64,000 bases of DNA, taken from positions 124,001 to 188,000 of the forward strand of contig NZ_QGNA01000005.1 in the NCBI RefSeq assembly GCF_003173615.1, written 5' to 3'. This DNA is from Falsiroseomonas bella. Its GTDB lineage: Bacteria; Pseudomonadota; Alphaproteobacteria; Acetobacterales; Acetobacteraceae. Both the position numbers and the translations under genes were made by a program. The notes under the pieces are model-generated. The model was not told the origin of the DNA. It did no database searches and worked only from the letters and a program-made list of their open reading frames with translations. Below, in pieces: positions 45,960-54,329 of the stretch. Position 1 is the stretch's first letter, and every line of letters begins with the position of its first letter.

Positions 45960-46985
45960 ATGCGCAGCCTCGCCCTGGTGATGAGCCACGCGAACCGCAG
46001 CATGGGCGGCGCGACGCGGGAGCTTCATTTCTGTGCGGCGCTGCGCGGGCTCGGCGTGGATGCGCGCATCTGGCGGATGCATCCGGGCGCGGAGACCGAG
46101 CGGGAGGAGATGCTCGGCGTCCCGCTCAGCTTCTGTCCCGTGGACGCACCGGAAGCGGTGCCGCACCATCTGCTCTCCGCCGCGCTGCGCGACGAGATCG
46201 CGGCCTTCGCGCCGGATGCCGTGCTCTACAAGGGGCTCAGCTACCGCATCAATGCGTTCGTGCAGGCGGCACGACCCGCCGGCGCGCGCTACGGGCTGAT
46301 CGTCGGCGGCGCGGTGACCGATCCCCTGGTGGAGGGCGCGGCGGCGATCCTCGGTGAGTATCGCGAGCAGCTGGCCCGGCATTTCCGCCCCGCCCTGCAG
46401 GACGGGCGCGCGATGGTGCTGCCGAAATACATCGACCTGGCGCTGGCCGGCGACGGCGTGCCGCCGAAGCGCGCCGAGTTCGACATCGTCAATGTCGGCA
46501 CCTTCGCCGAGAAGCGGAAGAACCAGGCCGCGCTGCTGCCCTTCGCCGCGCACCGCAGGCTGGCCTTCGTCGGCGGCGGGCCGCTGCTGGCGGACGCGCA
46601 GCGCGCCGTGCGCATGGCGGGCCATGCGGCGAACGTCACCTTCTTCCGTCGCCTGCCGCATGCGGAGGTCTTCGCCGTGCTGCGCCGCGCCCGCGTGATG
46701 GTGCACAGCTCGCTCGGCGACGGCCTGCCGCGCGCCACGATCGAGGCGATGGCCTGCGGCCTGCCCGTGGTCGCGCTGCGCGACACGATCGAGGGCGGCA
46801 TCCCGCCCACCGCCGGGCTGCTGGTCTCGGAGGACGGGCTGCCGCATGCGGTGGAGCTGCTGCTGGCCGATGACGGGCTGCGCGTGCAGATGGGCCGCGC
46901 GGCGCGCAAGCATGTGGAGCGCCACCACGGCCCCGCCGCCATCGCCGCCGCCGCGGAGCAGGCGCTGGCGCTGCTCTCGCGGTAG
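45960..46985 (+). CDS. Glycosyltransferase (GT4/GT1-like)
   Basis: The 341-residue protein starts SLALVMSHANRSMGGATREL with a Gly-rich loop, has IVNVGTFAEKRKNQAALLPF where the second GT-B domain starts, FVGGGPLLADAQRAV, FFRRLPHAEVFAVLRRARV and SSLGDGLPRATIEAMACGLPVV with the donor-site Glu. Length and order fit family 4. ATG 45960 begins 20 bases after the preceding gene; the longer frame is only a shadow of that gene. It ends this plus-strand run and meets the minus-strand genes of 46992-48868 head-on with six bases between stops. Confidence 0.85.
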   Translation: MRSLALVMSHANRSMGGATRELHFCAALRGLGVDARIWRMHPGAETEREEMLGVPLSFCPVDAPEAVPHHLLSAALRDEIAAFAPDAVLYKGLSYRINAFVQAARPAGARYGLIVGGAVTDPLVEGAAAILGEYREQLARHFRPALQDGRAMVLPKYIDLALAGDGVPPKRAEFDIVNVGTFAEKRKNQAALLPFAAHRRLAFVGGGPLLADAQRAVRMAGHAANVTFFRRLPHAEVFAVLRRARVMVHSSLGDGLPRATIEAMACGLPVVALRDTIEGGIPPTAGLLVSEDGLPHAVELLLADDGLRVQMGRAARKHVERHHGPAAIAAAAEQALALLSR

Positions 46986-46991
46986 GGACGG

Positions 46992-48131
46992 CTATCGCCC
47001 GCGTTCCTCCGCGCGCTGCTGCGCAAGGTCGAAGGGCAACTGGAAAAAAAGCTCGTCCCAGCCCCAGAACTGCCGGAGCGAGGTGCGCAGCGCATTCGGC
47101 CCGAGCGACGGGCGCCGCCCGTCATGCGCGCTGACCGGCAGCAGCGGGGCGAGCAGGTCGCGCCAGAAATCCGCCGACAGCCAGGCATCCACCACGCTGG
47201 CATGCATCCCCGGCGCCAGCGCGTCGCGGCTCGGCGCGATGCGGAAGGGCGGCGTGCCGAGGAACACGCCCTCCTTCCCGAAGAACCGCGCCTCCGCCAC
47301 CAGGGAGGAGGAGATGCCGACGACGCGGCGGATCGCATCCTGCCCCATCAGCACATAGGCGTTGTCCGCCACGTCGCGGATGCGGCGCAGCGGCAGGCCC
47401 AGGTCGAACAGGCCGAAGCCCTCGGCGTTGTAGGGATGCGGCTTGTAGAGGATGCGCCCTTCCGCCCCGATCGCGCGATGGAAGGCGGGGGCGAGGTCGC
47501 GCAGGTCGATCAGCCGGCCGCCCGAGAGCAGCGAGCGGTCCACCCGCGTCTGCCCGACCACCAGCACCTCCTCCGTCACCGGCGGGTTCACCGGCACCTT
47601 CACCGCGGTGGCGGCGACGAGGTCGGCCCAGGGCTCGAAGACATGGTCCTCGGCGTGATGGGGGGCGAGCGCCTCCAGCACGTCGTCATGGCTTGTCTGC
47701 ACGGCGAAAAGCAGGTCCGGACCGAAGCGGTAGGGATGGATGTTGAGGTCCACCCAGGGGATGCCGAGCCGGGTCAGCAACCGCTTCTGCAACTCCGCCA
47801 GTTCGAAGCCGATCACCACCGCCGCGCCCTCGAAGGCCGCGGCGAGGCGCGCGGCGGCCTCGCGCGGGATCTCGGGCGCGTCGAACAACGCGACCCAGCC
47901 CTCGATGTCCGGCGAGACGCCGGCAGCGGCATAGACGCCCGGCGTGTCGAACGCGATCGCGCCGCCGGCCTGCGCACCCCAGGCCAGCGCCTCCACCGGA
48001 AGGCCGGTGGCGGCCGCGAGCGGCCGGCGCAGCAGGCGGTGCAGCCAGAGGATGTTGCCGAGCTGCGAGGGCCGAAAGCCCTCATCCAGCGGCCGCAGCA
48101 CGTCGCCGGTGACGAGGACGCGCAGCGTCAC
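46992..48131 (-). CDS. Putative glycosyltransferase-like (capsule-type) protein, 379 aa
   Basis: The frame from GTG 48131 gives VTLRVLVTGDVLRPLDEGFR at the start, a Rossmann-like first half (AVVIGFELAELQKRLLTRLG and WVDLNIHPYRFGPDLLFAV), and a second half with GRILYKPHPYNAEGFGLFD and GISSSLVAEARFFGK. The KPHP-containing block and Ser-rich loop resemble the GT-B nucleotide-binding half of capsule and teichoic-acid polymerases, by eye only. No membrane helices. The GTGA overlap with the upstream gene shows translational coupling. It is likely part of the glycan cluster; donor and acceptor are unknown. Confidence 0.7.
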   Translation of the reverse strand: MTLRVLVTGDVLRPLDEGFRPSQLGNILWLHRLLRRPLAAATGLPVEALAWGAQAGGAIAFDTPGVYAAAGVSPDIEGWVALFDAPEIPREAAARLAAAFEGAAVVIGFELAELQKRLLTRLGIPWVDLNIHPYRFGPDLLFAVQTSHDDVLEALAPHHAEDHVFEPWADLVAATAVKVPVNPPVTEEVLVVGQTRVDRSLLSGGRLIDLRDLAPAFHRAIGAEGRILYKPHPYNAEGFGLFDLGLPLRRIRDVADNAYVLMGQDAIRRVVGISSSLVAEARFFGKEGVFLGTPPFRIAPSRDALAPGMHASVVDAWLSADFWRDLLAPLLPVSAHDGRRPSLGPNALRTSLRQFWGWDELFFQLPFDLAQQRAEERGR

Positions 48132-48868
48132 GCGCGCTCGAGCCGGACCCAGAGCAGGCCGAGGCCGATGCGACGCGTGTCGCGGCGTGGCCCGCGCGAG
48201 GGATCCTCGTGCTGCGGCCCGTGCAGCAGGAAGGTGAGCCGCGCGCCCGCAGGCAGTTCGGGCAGCACCGGCCGCGCCTCGAAGATGCCCACGGTGCCGT
48301 CGTTGGACACGGTGTCGAAGGCCAGCGGCACGCCGTCCAGGAAGATGTCGTGCTCGGCGATGTCGAGCGGCAGGCCGAAGGGCGAGCGCAGGCAGAGCGT
48401 CAGCACCAGCTCCCCGCCGCCGAGCGCGGGCAGCAGCAGCGTGGCGCAGCGCGCCGCGCCGGACCAGGTCAGCGCGCCGCCCTCGGTCTGCTCCGTTTCC
48501 CACCAGCCCTGGCCGATGAAGTCCGGCGCGCCGGGCGTCACCGCCACGGGCCCGGCCTCGGCCGCCGCGGCGGGGCCGAGGGCCGCGGCCAGCCGCGCGG
48601 CGGGGATGAAGCGCAGCGGATCGAGCCGCAGCCGTTCCTCGCGCGACAGCCGCGCTTCCTGCTGCGCGGCTTCCAGCATGTCGAGCCGGGCGGCGGCGCG
48701 GGCGAGCTCGTGCAGGACGAATTCGGCGAAGGGCTGCGCCTCGGGCGGCATCGCCTCCACCAGCGGGCCGGCATCGTCGCGCAGCCGCGCCAGGTTCCGC
48801 CGCTCCAGCGCGGCATCCACCAGCTGGGCGACGCGGTCGGGCGAGAGGTCGGGCAGATGGGCGGTCAG
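48128..48868 (-). CDS. Unknown protein of glycan cluster, about 246 aa, probable CTG start
   Basis: No family is recognised. The N-terminal 85 residues are helical and charged; the rest looks like a beta-sandwich (WWETEQTEGGALTWSG, DIFLDGVPLAFDTVSNDGT), perhaps carbohydrate-binding. The first standard in-frame start is GTG 48820, which has no ribosome-binding site. Sixteen further codons upstream read TAHLPDLSPDRVAQL and begin at CTG 48868, seven bases after a perfect GGAGG. The extended start is preferred. It overlaps the next gene (GTGA) and follows dnaE after about 53 bases. Confidence 0.65.
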   Translation of the reverse strand: MTAHLPDLSPDRVAQLVDAALERRNLARLRDDAGPLVEAMPPEAQPFAEFVLHELARAAARLDMLEAAQQEARLSREERLRLDPLRFIPAARLAAALGPAAAAEAGPVAVTPGAPDFIGQGWWETEQTEGGALTWSGAARCATLLLPALGGGELVLTLCLRSPFGLPLDIAEHDIFLDGVPLAFDTVSNDGTVGIFEARPVLPELPAGARLTFLLHGPQHEDPSRGPRRDTRRIGLGLLWVRLERA

Positions 48869-48921
48869 CGTCGTGCCTCCGTTGCGCTCGCAGAGGGTTT
48901 AGCCCAGGCGGCGCGGCCGCT

Positions 48922-51900
48922 CTACAGTTCCTGCACCTCGGCCACGCCGGGCACCACCTTCATCGCCTGCATCAGCCGGGGCGAGACGTTGAAGCCGCCG
49001 GCCAGCGCGATCTCCACTTCCTGCCCCGGGCCGGTCATCGGCACCAGCACCACGCGCCCCCTGCCCCGCCCCTCGCGTTCCAGCAGGGCGCGGATGGGCT
49101 GCACGGCGGCGGTCTGCTCGAGCCAGAGCTTGAGACCCCCGGCGATCCCGGCGGCGGCCTTCTCCAGCGGCTCCAGATCCTGCGCGGTCAGGCGCAGCGT
49201 CTCTCCATCCACCCGCGCATCGGCGGTGACGACCAGCGCCTGGCCTTCCGTCAGAAGCTCGCCGGCACGGGCCAGAACCTCGCTGAAGAAGGTGACCTCG
49301 TAGGCGCCCTGCGCATCGGACATGCGCACGAAGGCCATGCGGTTGCCGCTCTTGGTCCGCATGCCGCGGCTGCTGACGACCGTGCCCGCCAGCTTCAGCC
49401 GCCCGCCGCCGCGCGCGCGTTCCGCGATCTGCGCCGAGGAGACGACGCCGAGCTTCTGCAGCGCGCGCTTGTAGGTGTCCAGCGGATGCGCGGAGAGGTG
49501 GAAGCCCACCGCCTCCGCCTCGAAGGCGAGGCGTTCCAGCAGCGGCCAGTCCTGCGCCTCCGGCAGGCGCAGCGGCGGCGGCGCGGCCTCGGCGCCGAAC
49601 ATGTCGCGCGTGGGATTGGCGCGGCGCTCGGCCGCCTCCTGCGCAGCGCGCAGGATGAACTCGGCGCCCTGCACCACGCGGGCGCGGTTCTTCTCCAGCG
49701 CATCGAAGGCGCCGGCCTTCGCCAGGTTCTCGAGCTGCATCTTGTTGAGCAGCTTCGGGTCCACGCGGCCGGCGAAGTCGGAGAGCGAGGCGAAGGCCGG
49801 TCCCGCATCGCGCGCCGCGACCAGGTCCTTCATCGCGCCGAGGCCGACGCGCTTGATGGCGCCGAGCGCGAAGCGGATGGCCACCTTGCCGTCCGCCTGC
49901 GTCTCCAGCACGAATTCCGCGCCCGAGCGGTTGATGTCCGGCGGCAGCACGGGAATGCCGAGCCGCGCCGCTTCCTGCATGTGGCCCGCGAGCTTGTCGG
50001 TGTTGCCGAGGTCGAGCGACATGGAGGCGGCGAGGAAGGCGACCGGATGGTTCGCCTTGAGATACGCCGTGTGATAGGCGACCAGCGCATAGGCCGCGGC
50101 GTGCGACTTGTTGAAGCCGTATTCCGCGAACTTCTCCATCAGGTCGAAGATCTCGCCGGCCTTCGCCTCCGGCACGCCGTTCTTCACCGCGCCGTCCACG
50201 AAGATGCGGCGTTGCGCCTCCATCTCGGAGCGGATCTTCTTGCCCATCGCGCGGCGCAGCAGGTCGGCGCCGCCGAGGCTGTAGCCCGCCAGCTCCTGGC
50301 TGATCTGCATGACCTGCTCCTGGTAGACCAGGATGCCGTAGGTCTCCTCGACGATGTGCATGATCGCCGGATGTGGCGGCTCCCACTTCTCGCCATGCTT
50401 GCGTTGGCAATAGGCGGGGATGTTCGCCATCGGGCCGGGCCGATAGAGCGAGACGGCGGCGATCAGGTCCTCGAAGCGGTCGGGGCGCATCATGCGCAGG
50501 CAGTCGCGCATGCCCTGGCCTTCGAACTGGAACACCCCGGCGGCGTCGCCCTTCGCCAGCATCGCGTAGGTCTTCGCGTCGTCCAGCGGCAATGCCGCCA
50601 GGTCGAGCACGATGCCCTGCCCCTTCAGCAGCTCCACCGCGCGCTCCAGCACGGTCAGCGTCTTCAGGCCGAGGAAGTCGAACTTCACGAGCGAGGCGAG
50701 CTCGACATGCTTCATCGAATACTGGGTGATGAGCATGTCGGACCGCGGGTCCTTGTAGAGCGGCACGATCTCGGCCAGCGGCTTGCGGCCGATCACCACG
50801 CCCGCGGCATGGGTGGAGGCGTTGCGGTAGCAACCCTCGATCTGCTGCGCGATCTCCAGCAGGCGCGCGACCTGCTCGTCGTTGTCGCGCATCTCCTGCA
50901 GCTTCGGCTCGCCCTCGATCGCCTGCGACAGCGTGACGGGCTTGGCCGGGTTGAACGGGATCAGGGAGGCGATGCGGTCCACCTGGCCATAGGGCATGCC
51001 GAGCACGCGGCCCACGTCGCGCACCGCCGCCTTCGCCTGCAGCTTGCCGAAGGTGATGATCTGCGCGACGCGGTCGGCGCCGTATTCGCGCACCACGTAC
51101 TGGATCACCTCGTCGCGCCGGTCCTGGCAGAAATCGATGTCGAAATCCGGCATCGAGACACGCTCGGGGTTCAGGAAGCGCTCGAAGAGCAGGCCGAAGC
51201 GCAGCGGGTCGAGATCGGTGATCAGCAGCGCCCAGGCGGCGACGGAACCGGCGCCCGAACCGCGGCCGGGCCCCACGGGGATGCCGTGCTGCTTCGCCCA
51301 TTGGATGAAGTCCGCGACGATCAGGAAGTAGCCGGAGAAGCCCATCTTCTCGATGACGGAGAGTTCGTAGGCGAGGCGCTCGCGATAGGTCGGCCGCTCG
51401 GCCTCCGGCGTGGCCTGGGCTTCCAGCCGTCGCTCCAGCCCTTCCTTCGCCATCGCGGCGACGGTCTCGGCCTCCGTCATGCCGGGACGCACCTTGGGGC
51501 AGATCGGCAGTTCCGGCTTGCGCGATTCGGCCATCACCGCGCAGCGCCGCGCGATGGCCAGCGTGTTGTCGCAGGCCTCCGGCAGGTCGGCGAAGAGTTC
51601 GCGCATCACGGCCGCCGGCTTGAACCAATGCTCGGGCGTCACGCGGCGTCGGTCCTGCTCCGCCAGCACGCGGCTTTCCGCGATGCAGAGCAGCGCGTCA
51701 TGCGCCTCGTACATGCCGGTCTTGGCGAAATACACGTCGTTCGCCGCGACGATGGGCAGCCCCGCCTCGTCGGCCAGGCGCAGCAGCGCCGGCTCGATCG
51801 CGCGCTCCACAGCCAGGCCGTGACGCTGCAACTCCATCACCAGATCGTCCTGCCCGAATCGTTCCTTCAGTTTCGCGAGCAACGCCGCGGCGGCGTCGCG

Positions 51901-52365
51901 CCTCCCTTCCGACAGCAGGCGTCCGAGCGGGCCGGTGGTGCCGCCGGTCAGCAGGATCAGCCCTTGCGCGTGCGCACCGAGCGTGTCCAGCGTGATGCAG
52001 GGCTGGCCGGAGGGATCGCTGCCGAGGAAGCCCGCGGAGGAGAGGCGCTGCAGGTTCTCCAGGCCCTGCGCATCCTTGGCCAGCGCCACGATCGGATCCG
52101 GCCGGCTGAAGCGCGGATCGGCCGCGCGCCCGGCATCCTCGGTGGCGGAACGAGACAAGAAGAACTGGCAGCCCATGATGGGCTGGATGCCCTTGCCGGC
52201 GGAGGCCTGCGCGAATTCCAGCGCGCCGAACAGGTTGGCGGTGTCGGTCAACGCGACCGCCGGCATGCCGTCGTCCTTCGCGAGCGCCGGCAGCTTCTCC
52301 GCCTTGATCGCGCCTTCCGACAGCGAATAGGAGGAATGGACGTGCAGATGGACGAAGGAGGACAT
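48922..52365 (-). CDS. dnaE: DNA polymerase III alpha subunit
   Basis: DnaE (1147 aa) is the replicative polymerase catalytic subunit. In order: the PHP domain (FVHLHVHSSYSLSEGAI at the start), palm and fingers with VGPGRGSGAGSVAAW and the catalytic aspartates in MPDFDIDFCQDRR, the beta-binding and helix-hairpin-helix region (EYGFNKSHAAAYALVAYHTA), an OB-fold domain (KLAGTVVSSRGMRTKSGN), and a short C-terminal domain. The size matches E. coli DnaE (1160). ATG 52365 fits the family; the longer frame crosses the divergent deaminase gene. Confidence 0.97.
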   Translation of the reverse strand: MSSFVHLHVHSSYSLSEGAIKAEKLPALAKDDGMPAVALTDTANLFGALEFAQASAGKGIQPIMGCQFFLSRSATEDAGRAADPRFSRPDPIVALAKDAQGLENLQRLSSAGFLGSDPSGQPCITLDTLGAHAQGLILLTGGTTGPLGRLLSEGRRDAAAALLAKLKERFGQDDLVMELQRHGLAVERAIEPALLRLADEAGLPIVAANDVYFAKTGMYEAHDALLCIAESRVLAEQDRRRVTPEHWFKPAAVMRELFADLPEACDNTLAIARRCAVMAESRKPELPICPKVRPGMTEAETVAAMAKEGLERRLEAQATPEAERPTYRERLAYELSVIEKMGFSGYFLIVADFIQWAKQHGIPVGPGRGSGAGSVAAWALLITDLDPLRFGLLFERFLNPERVSMPDFDIDFCQDRRDEVIQYVVREYGADRVAQIITFGKLQAKAAVRDVGRVLGMPYGQVDRIASLIPFNPAKPVTLSQAIEGEPKLQEMRDNDEQVARLLEIAQQIEGCYRNASTHAAGVVIGRKPLAEIVPLYKDPRSDMLITQYSMKHVELASLVKFDFLGLKTLTVLERAVELLKGQGIVLDLAALPLDDAKTYAMLAKGDAAGVFQFEGQGMRDCLRMMRPDRFEDLIAAVSLYRPGPMANIPAYCQRKHGEKWEPPHPAIMHIVEETYGILVYQEQVMQISQELAGYSLGGADLLRRAMGKKIRSEMEAQRRIFVDGAVKNGVPEAKAGEIFDLMEKFAEYGFNKSHAAAYALVAYHTAYLKANHPVAFLAASMSLDLGNTDKLAGHMQEAARLGIPVLPPDINRSGAEFVLETQADGKVAIRFALGAIKRVGLGAMKDLVAARDAGPAFASLSDFAGRVDPKLLNKMQLENLAKAGAFDALEKNRARVVQGAEFILRAAQEAAERRANPTRDMFGAEAAPPPLRLPEAQDWPLLERLAFEAEAVGFHLSAHPLDTYKRALQKLGVVSSAQIAERARGGGRLKLAGTVVSSRGMRTKSGNRMAFVRMSDAQGAYEVTFFSEVLARAGELLTEGQALVVTADARVDGETLRLTAQDLEPLEKAAAGIAGGLKLWLEQTAAVQPIRALLEREGRGRGRVVLVPMTGPGQEVEIALAGGFNVSPRLMQAMKVVPGVAEVQEL

Positions 52366-52402
52366 CACCCCCTTCCTAGCACGGACCGGCCGGAGATTCG
52401 CG

Positions 52403-52870
52403 ATGCCCGACGACCTCGCCCTGCTGCGCCGCGCCATCGCCCTGGCCGGAGAGAGCCGCGCCGCCGGCCAGCATCCTTTCGGCGCGGTGCTGGCCGATGC
52501 GGAGGGAAGCGTGCTGATGGAGGCCGGCAACGGCTTCCACCCGCATGGCGACGGCACCGCGCATGCCGAGCGGCTGGTCGCCACGCGCGCCTGCATCGAA
52601 CTGGCGCCGGAGCAGCGCGCCGCGGCGACGCTCTATTCCAGCGCCGAGCCCTGCGCGATGTGCGCCGGCGCGATCTACTGGGCCGGGATCGGGCGCGTGG
52701 TGTTCGGCCTTTCGGAGAAGCGCCTCAAGGCGATGATCGGCCCGCATCCCGAGAACCTGACGATGGACCTGCCCTGCCGCGACGTCTTCGCCGCCGGCCA
52801 GCGCGCGATCCGCGTGGAAGGCCCGCTGCTGGAGGACGAGGCGGCCGTGGCGCATCACGGCTTCTGGTAG
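52403..52870 (+). CDS. Nucleoside/tRNA-type deaminase, cytidine-deaminase fold
   Basis: The 155-residue zinc enzyme has the HAE motif (GTAHAERLVATRACIEL) with the catalytic Glu and SSAEPCAMCAGAIYWAGI with the two zinc Cys residues. It resembles guanine deaminase/TadA-like family members. True TadA usually has HAEMLAI, so guanine deaminase or another nucleoside deaminase is equally likely. It diverges from dnaE with 37 bases between starts and is followed by palindrome copy 2. Confidence 0.82.
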   Translation: MPDDLALLRRAIALAGESRAAGQHPFGAVLADAEGSVLMEAGNGFHPHGDGTAHAERLVATRACIELAPEQRAAATLYSSAEPCAMCAGAIYWAGIGRVVFGLSEKRLKAMIGPHPENLTMDLPCRDVFAAGQRAIRVEGPLLEDEAAVAHHGFW

Positions 52871-52881
52871 AATGCAGGGGC

Positions 52882-52925
52882 CCGGGGACGATCATCGTCC
52901 CCGGCGGGGCGCGGGGCAGCGCCCC
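52882..52925. repeat. 23-bp palindrome copy 2 with adjacent hairpin
   Basis: CCGGGGACGAT and ATCGTCCCCGG (52882-52904) pair around one base, as at 11343-11365. Just after it, GGGGCGC (52906-52912) and GCGCCCC (52919-52925) form a second stem. They fill the gap between two convergent genes, so a bidirectional terminator role fits. Confidence 0.7.
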
Positions 52926-52926
52926 G

Positions 52927-54264
52927 CTAATGCAGCTTCACGCGCGGCTCCGTCCGCTGCGTCAGCATGCGTCCCACCGAGGCCAGCGCCGTCTTCGCCC
53001 AGCCATGCAGCGCGCGCTGGTGCATCTTGTAGAGCGAGCGGTACATCAGCCGCGCGAAATAGCCCTCCACCATCAGGCTCTTGCCCACCAGCACGCCCAT
53101 CAGGCTGCCGACGGTCGAGTAGTGGCCGAGCGAGACCAGGCTGCCGAAGTCGCGGTACTGGAACGGCTCCGGCGCCTCGCCCTTCAGCTTGCGGCGGACC
53201 TGGCGCAGCACATGGCTCGCCTGCTGGTGCGCCGCCTGGGCGCGCGGCGGCAGGAAGCCCCCCGGTCCGGGCCCCGGGCAGGCGGCGCAATCGCCGATGG
53301 CGAAGATATCCGGGTCGCGCGTGGTCTGCAGCGTCGGCAGCACCGCCAGCTGCTGCATGCGCGCCAGTTCCAGCCCGTCGAGCTGCGCCAGGACCGAGGG
53401 CCCCTTCACGCCGGCGGACCAGACGACAAGCTCCGATTCCAGCAGGCGCCCATCGGCCAGCTGCACGCCCTCCGCGGTCACGGCGCTGACGCGCGTGCCA
53501 GCCATCACCGTCACGCCGAGCCCCTCCAGCAGCTTCGTCGCCGCCTCGGAGAGGCGTTCGGGAAGCGCCGGCAGGATGCGCGGCGCGGCTTCGATCAGCG
53601 TCAGGCGCAGGTCGCGCTCCGGGTCGATGCGATCGAGGCCATAGGCGACGAGCTGGCGCGTCGCGCGGTGCAGTTCGGCCGCCAGCTCGGTGCCCGTCGC
53701 GCCGGCGCCGATGATCGCGACGTGCAGCTGCCCCGGCCGGATCGGCTCGGCCTGGGTCTGGGCGCGGATGCAGGCGTTCAGCAGGCGGCGGTTGAAGCGG
53801 CGCGCCTGGTCCGTGGTCTCCAGCGGGATGGCATGATCCCGCACGCCGGGCGTGCCGAAATCGTTGGTGGTGCTGCCGATGGCGATGACCAGCGTGTCGT
53901 AGGGCTCCTCCCGCCCCGGCGTGACCTGCCGCCCGTCCTCGTCGAAGGTCGGGCCGAGCTTCACGATCTTCGCCGCGCGATCGAGCCCGATCAGCTCGCC
54001 ATAGCGGTAGGTGAAGTGGTGCCAATGCGCCTGCGCCAGGTAGTCCAGCTCGTGGTCGTCCACATCCAGGCTGCCCGCCGCCACCTCGTGCAGCAGCGGC
54101 TTCCAGAGATGGCTGCGCGTGCGGTCCACCAGCGTGACCTGCGCCCTGCCGCGCCGGCCGAGCGTATCGCCGAGGCGAGTCGCGAGCTCCAGCCCCCCGG
54201 CGCCGCCGCCGACCACGACGATGCGGTGCAGGCCCGTGGCGGGCGGAGTCGGGTCGGTCGGCAT
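52927..54264 (-). CDS. ndh: Type II NADH dehydrogenase (FAD-dependent)
   Basis: The 445-residue NDH-2 passes electrons from NADH to quinone at the inner membrane without pumping protons. Two Rossmann motifs are visible: IVVVGGGAGGLELATRLG for FAD and VAIIGAGATGTELAAEL for NAD(H). FAIGDCAACPG is the FAD-binding C-terminal motif, and the amphipathic last 70 residues (YFARLMYRSLYKMHQRAL) fit the membrane-anchoring part. The start follows from MPTDPTPPATGLHRIVVVG. The window also carries nuoM and nuoN, so the cell has both NADH dehydrogenase types. Confidence 0.9.
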   Translation of the reverse strand: MPTDPTPPATGLHRIVVVGGGAGGLELATRLGDTLGRRGRAQVTLVDRTRSHLWKPLLHEVAAGSLDVDDHELDYLAQAHWHHFTYRYGELIGLDRAAKIVKLGPTFDEDGRQVTPGREEPYDTLVIAIGSTTNDFGTPGVRDHAIPLETTDQARRFNRRLLNACIRAQTQAEPIRPGQLHVAIIGAGATGTELAAELHRATRQLVAYGLDRIDPERDLRLTLIEAAPRILPALPERLSEAATKLLEGLGVTVMAGTRVSAVTAEGVQLADGRLLESELVVWSAGVKGPSVLAQLDGLELARMQQLAVLPTLQTTRDPDIFAIGDCAACPGPGPGGFLPPRAQAAHQQASHVLRQVRRKLKGEAPEPFQYRDFGSLVSLGHYSTVGSLMGVLVGKSLMVEGYFARLMYRSLYKMHQRALHGWAKTALASVGRMLTQRTEPRVKLH

Positions 54265-54329
54265 GGCGGCATCCTACACGAGACGGTGCGCTGCGCGTGC
54301 AATTCCCATACCGCGGGTCCGCCCCGCGC

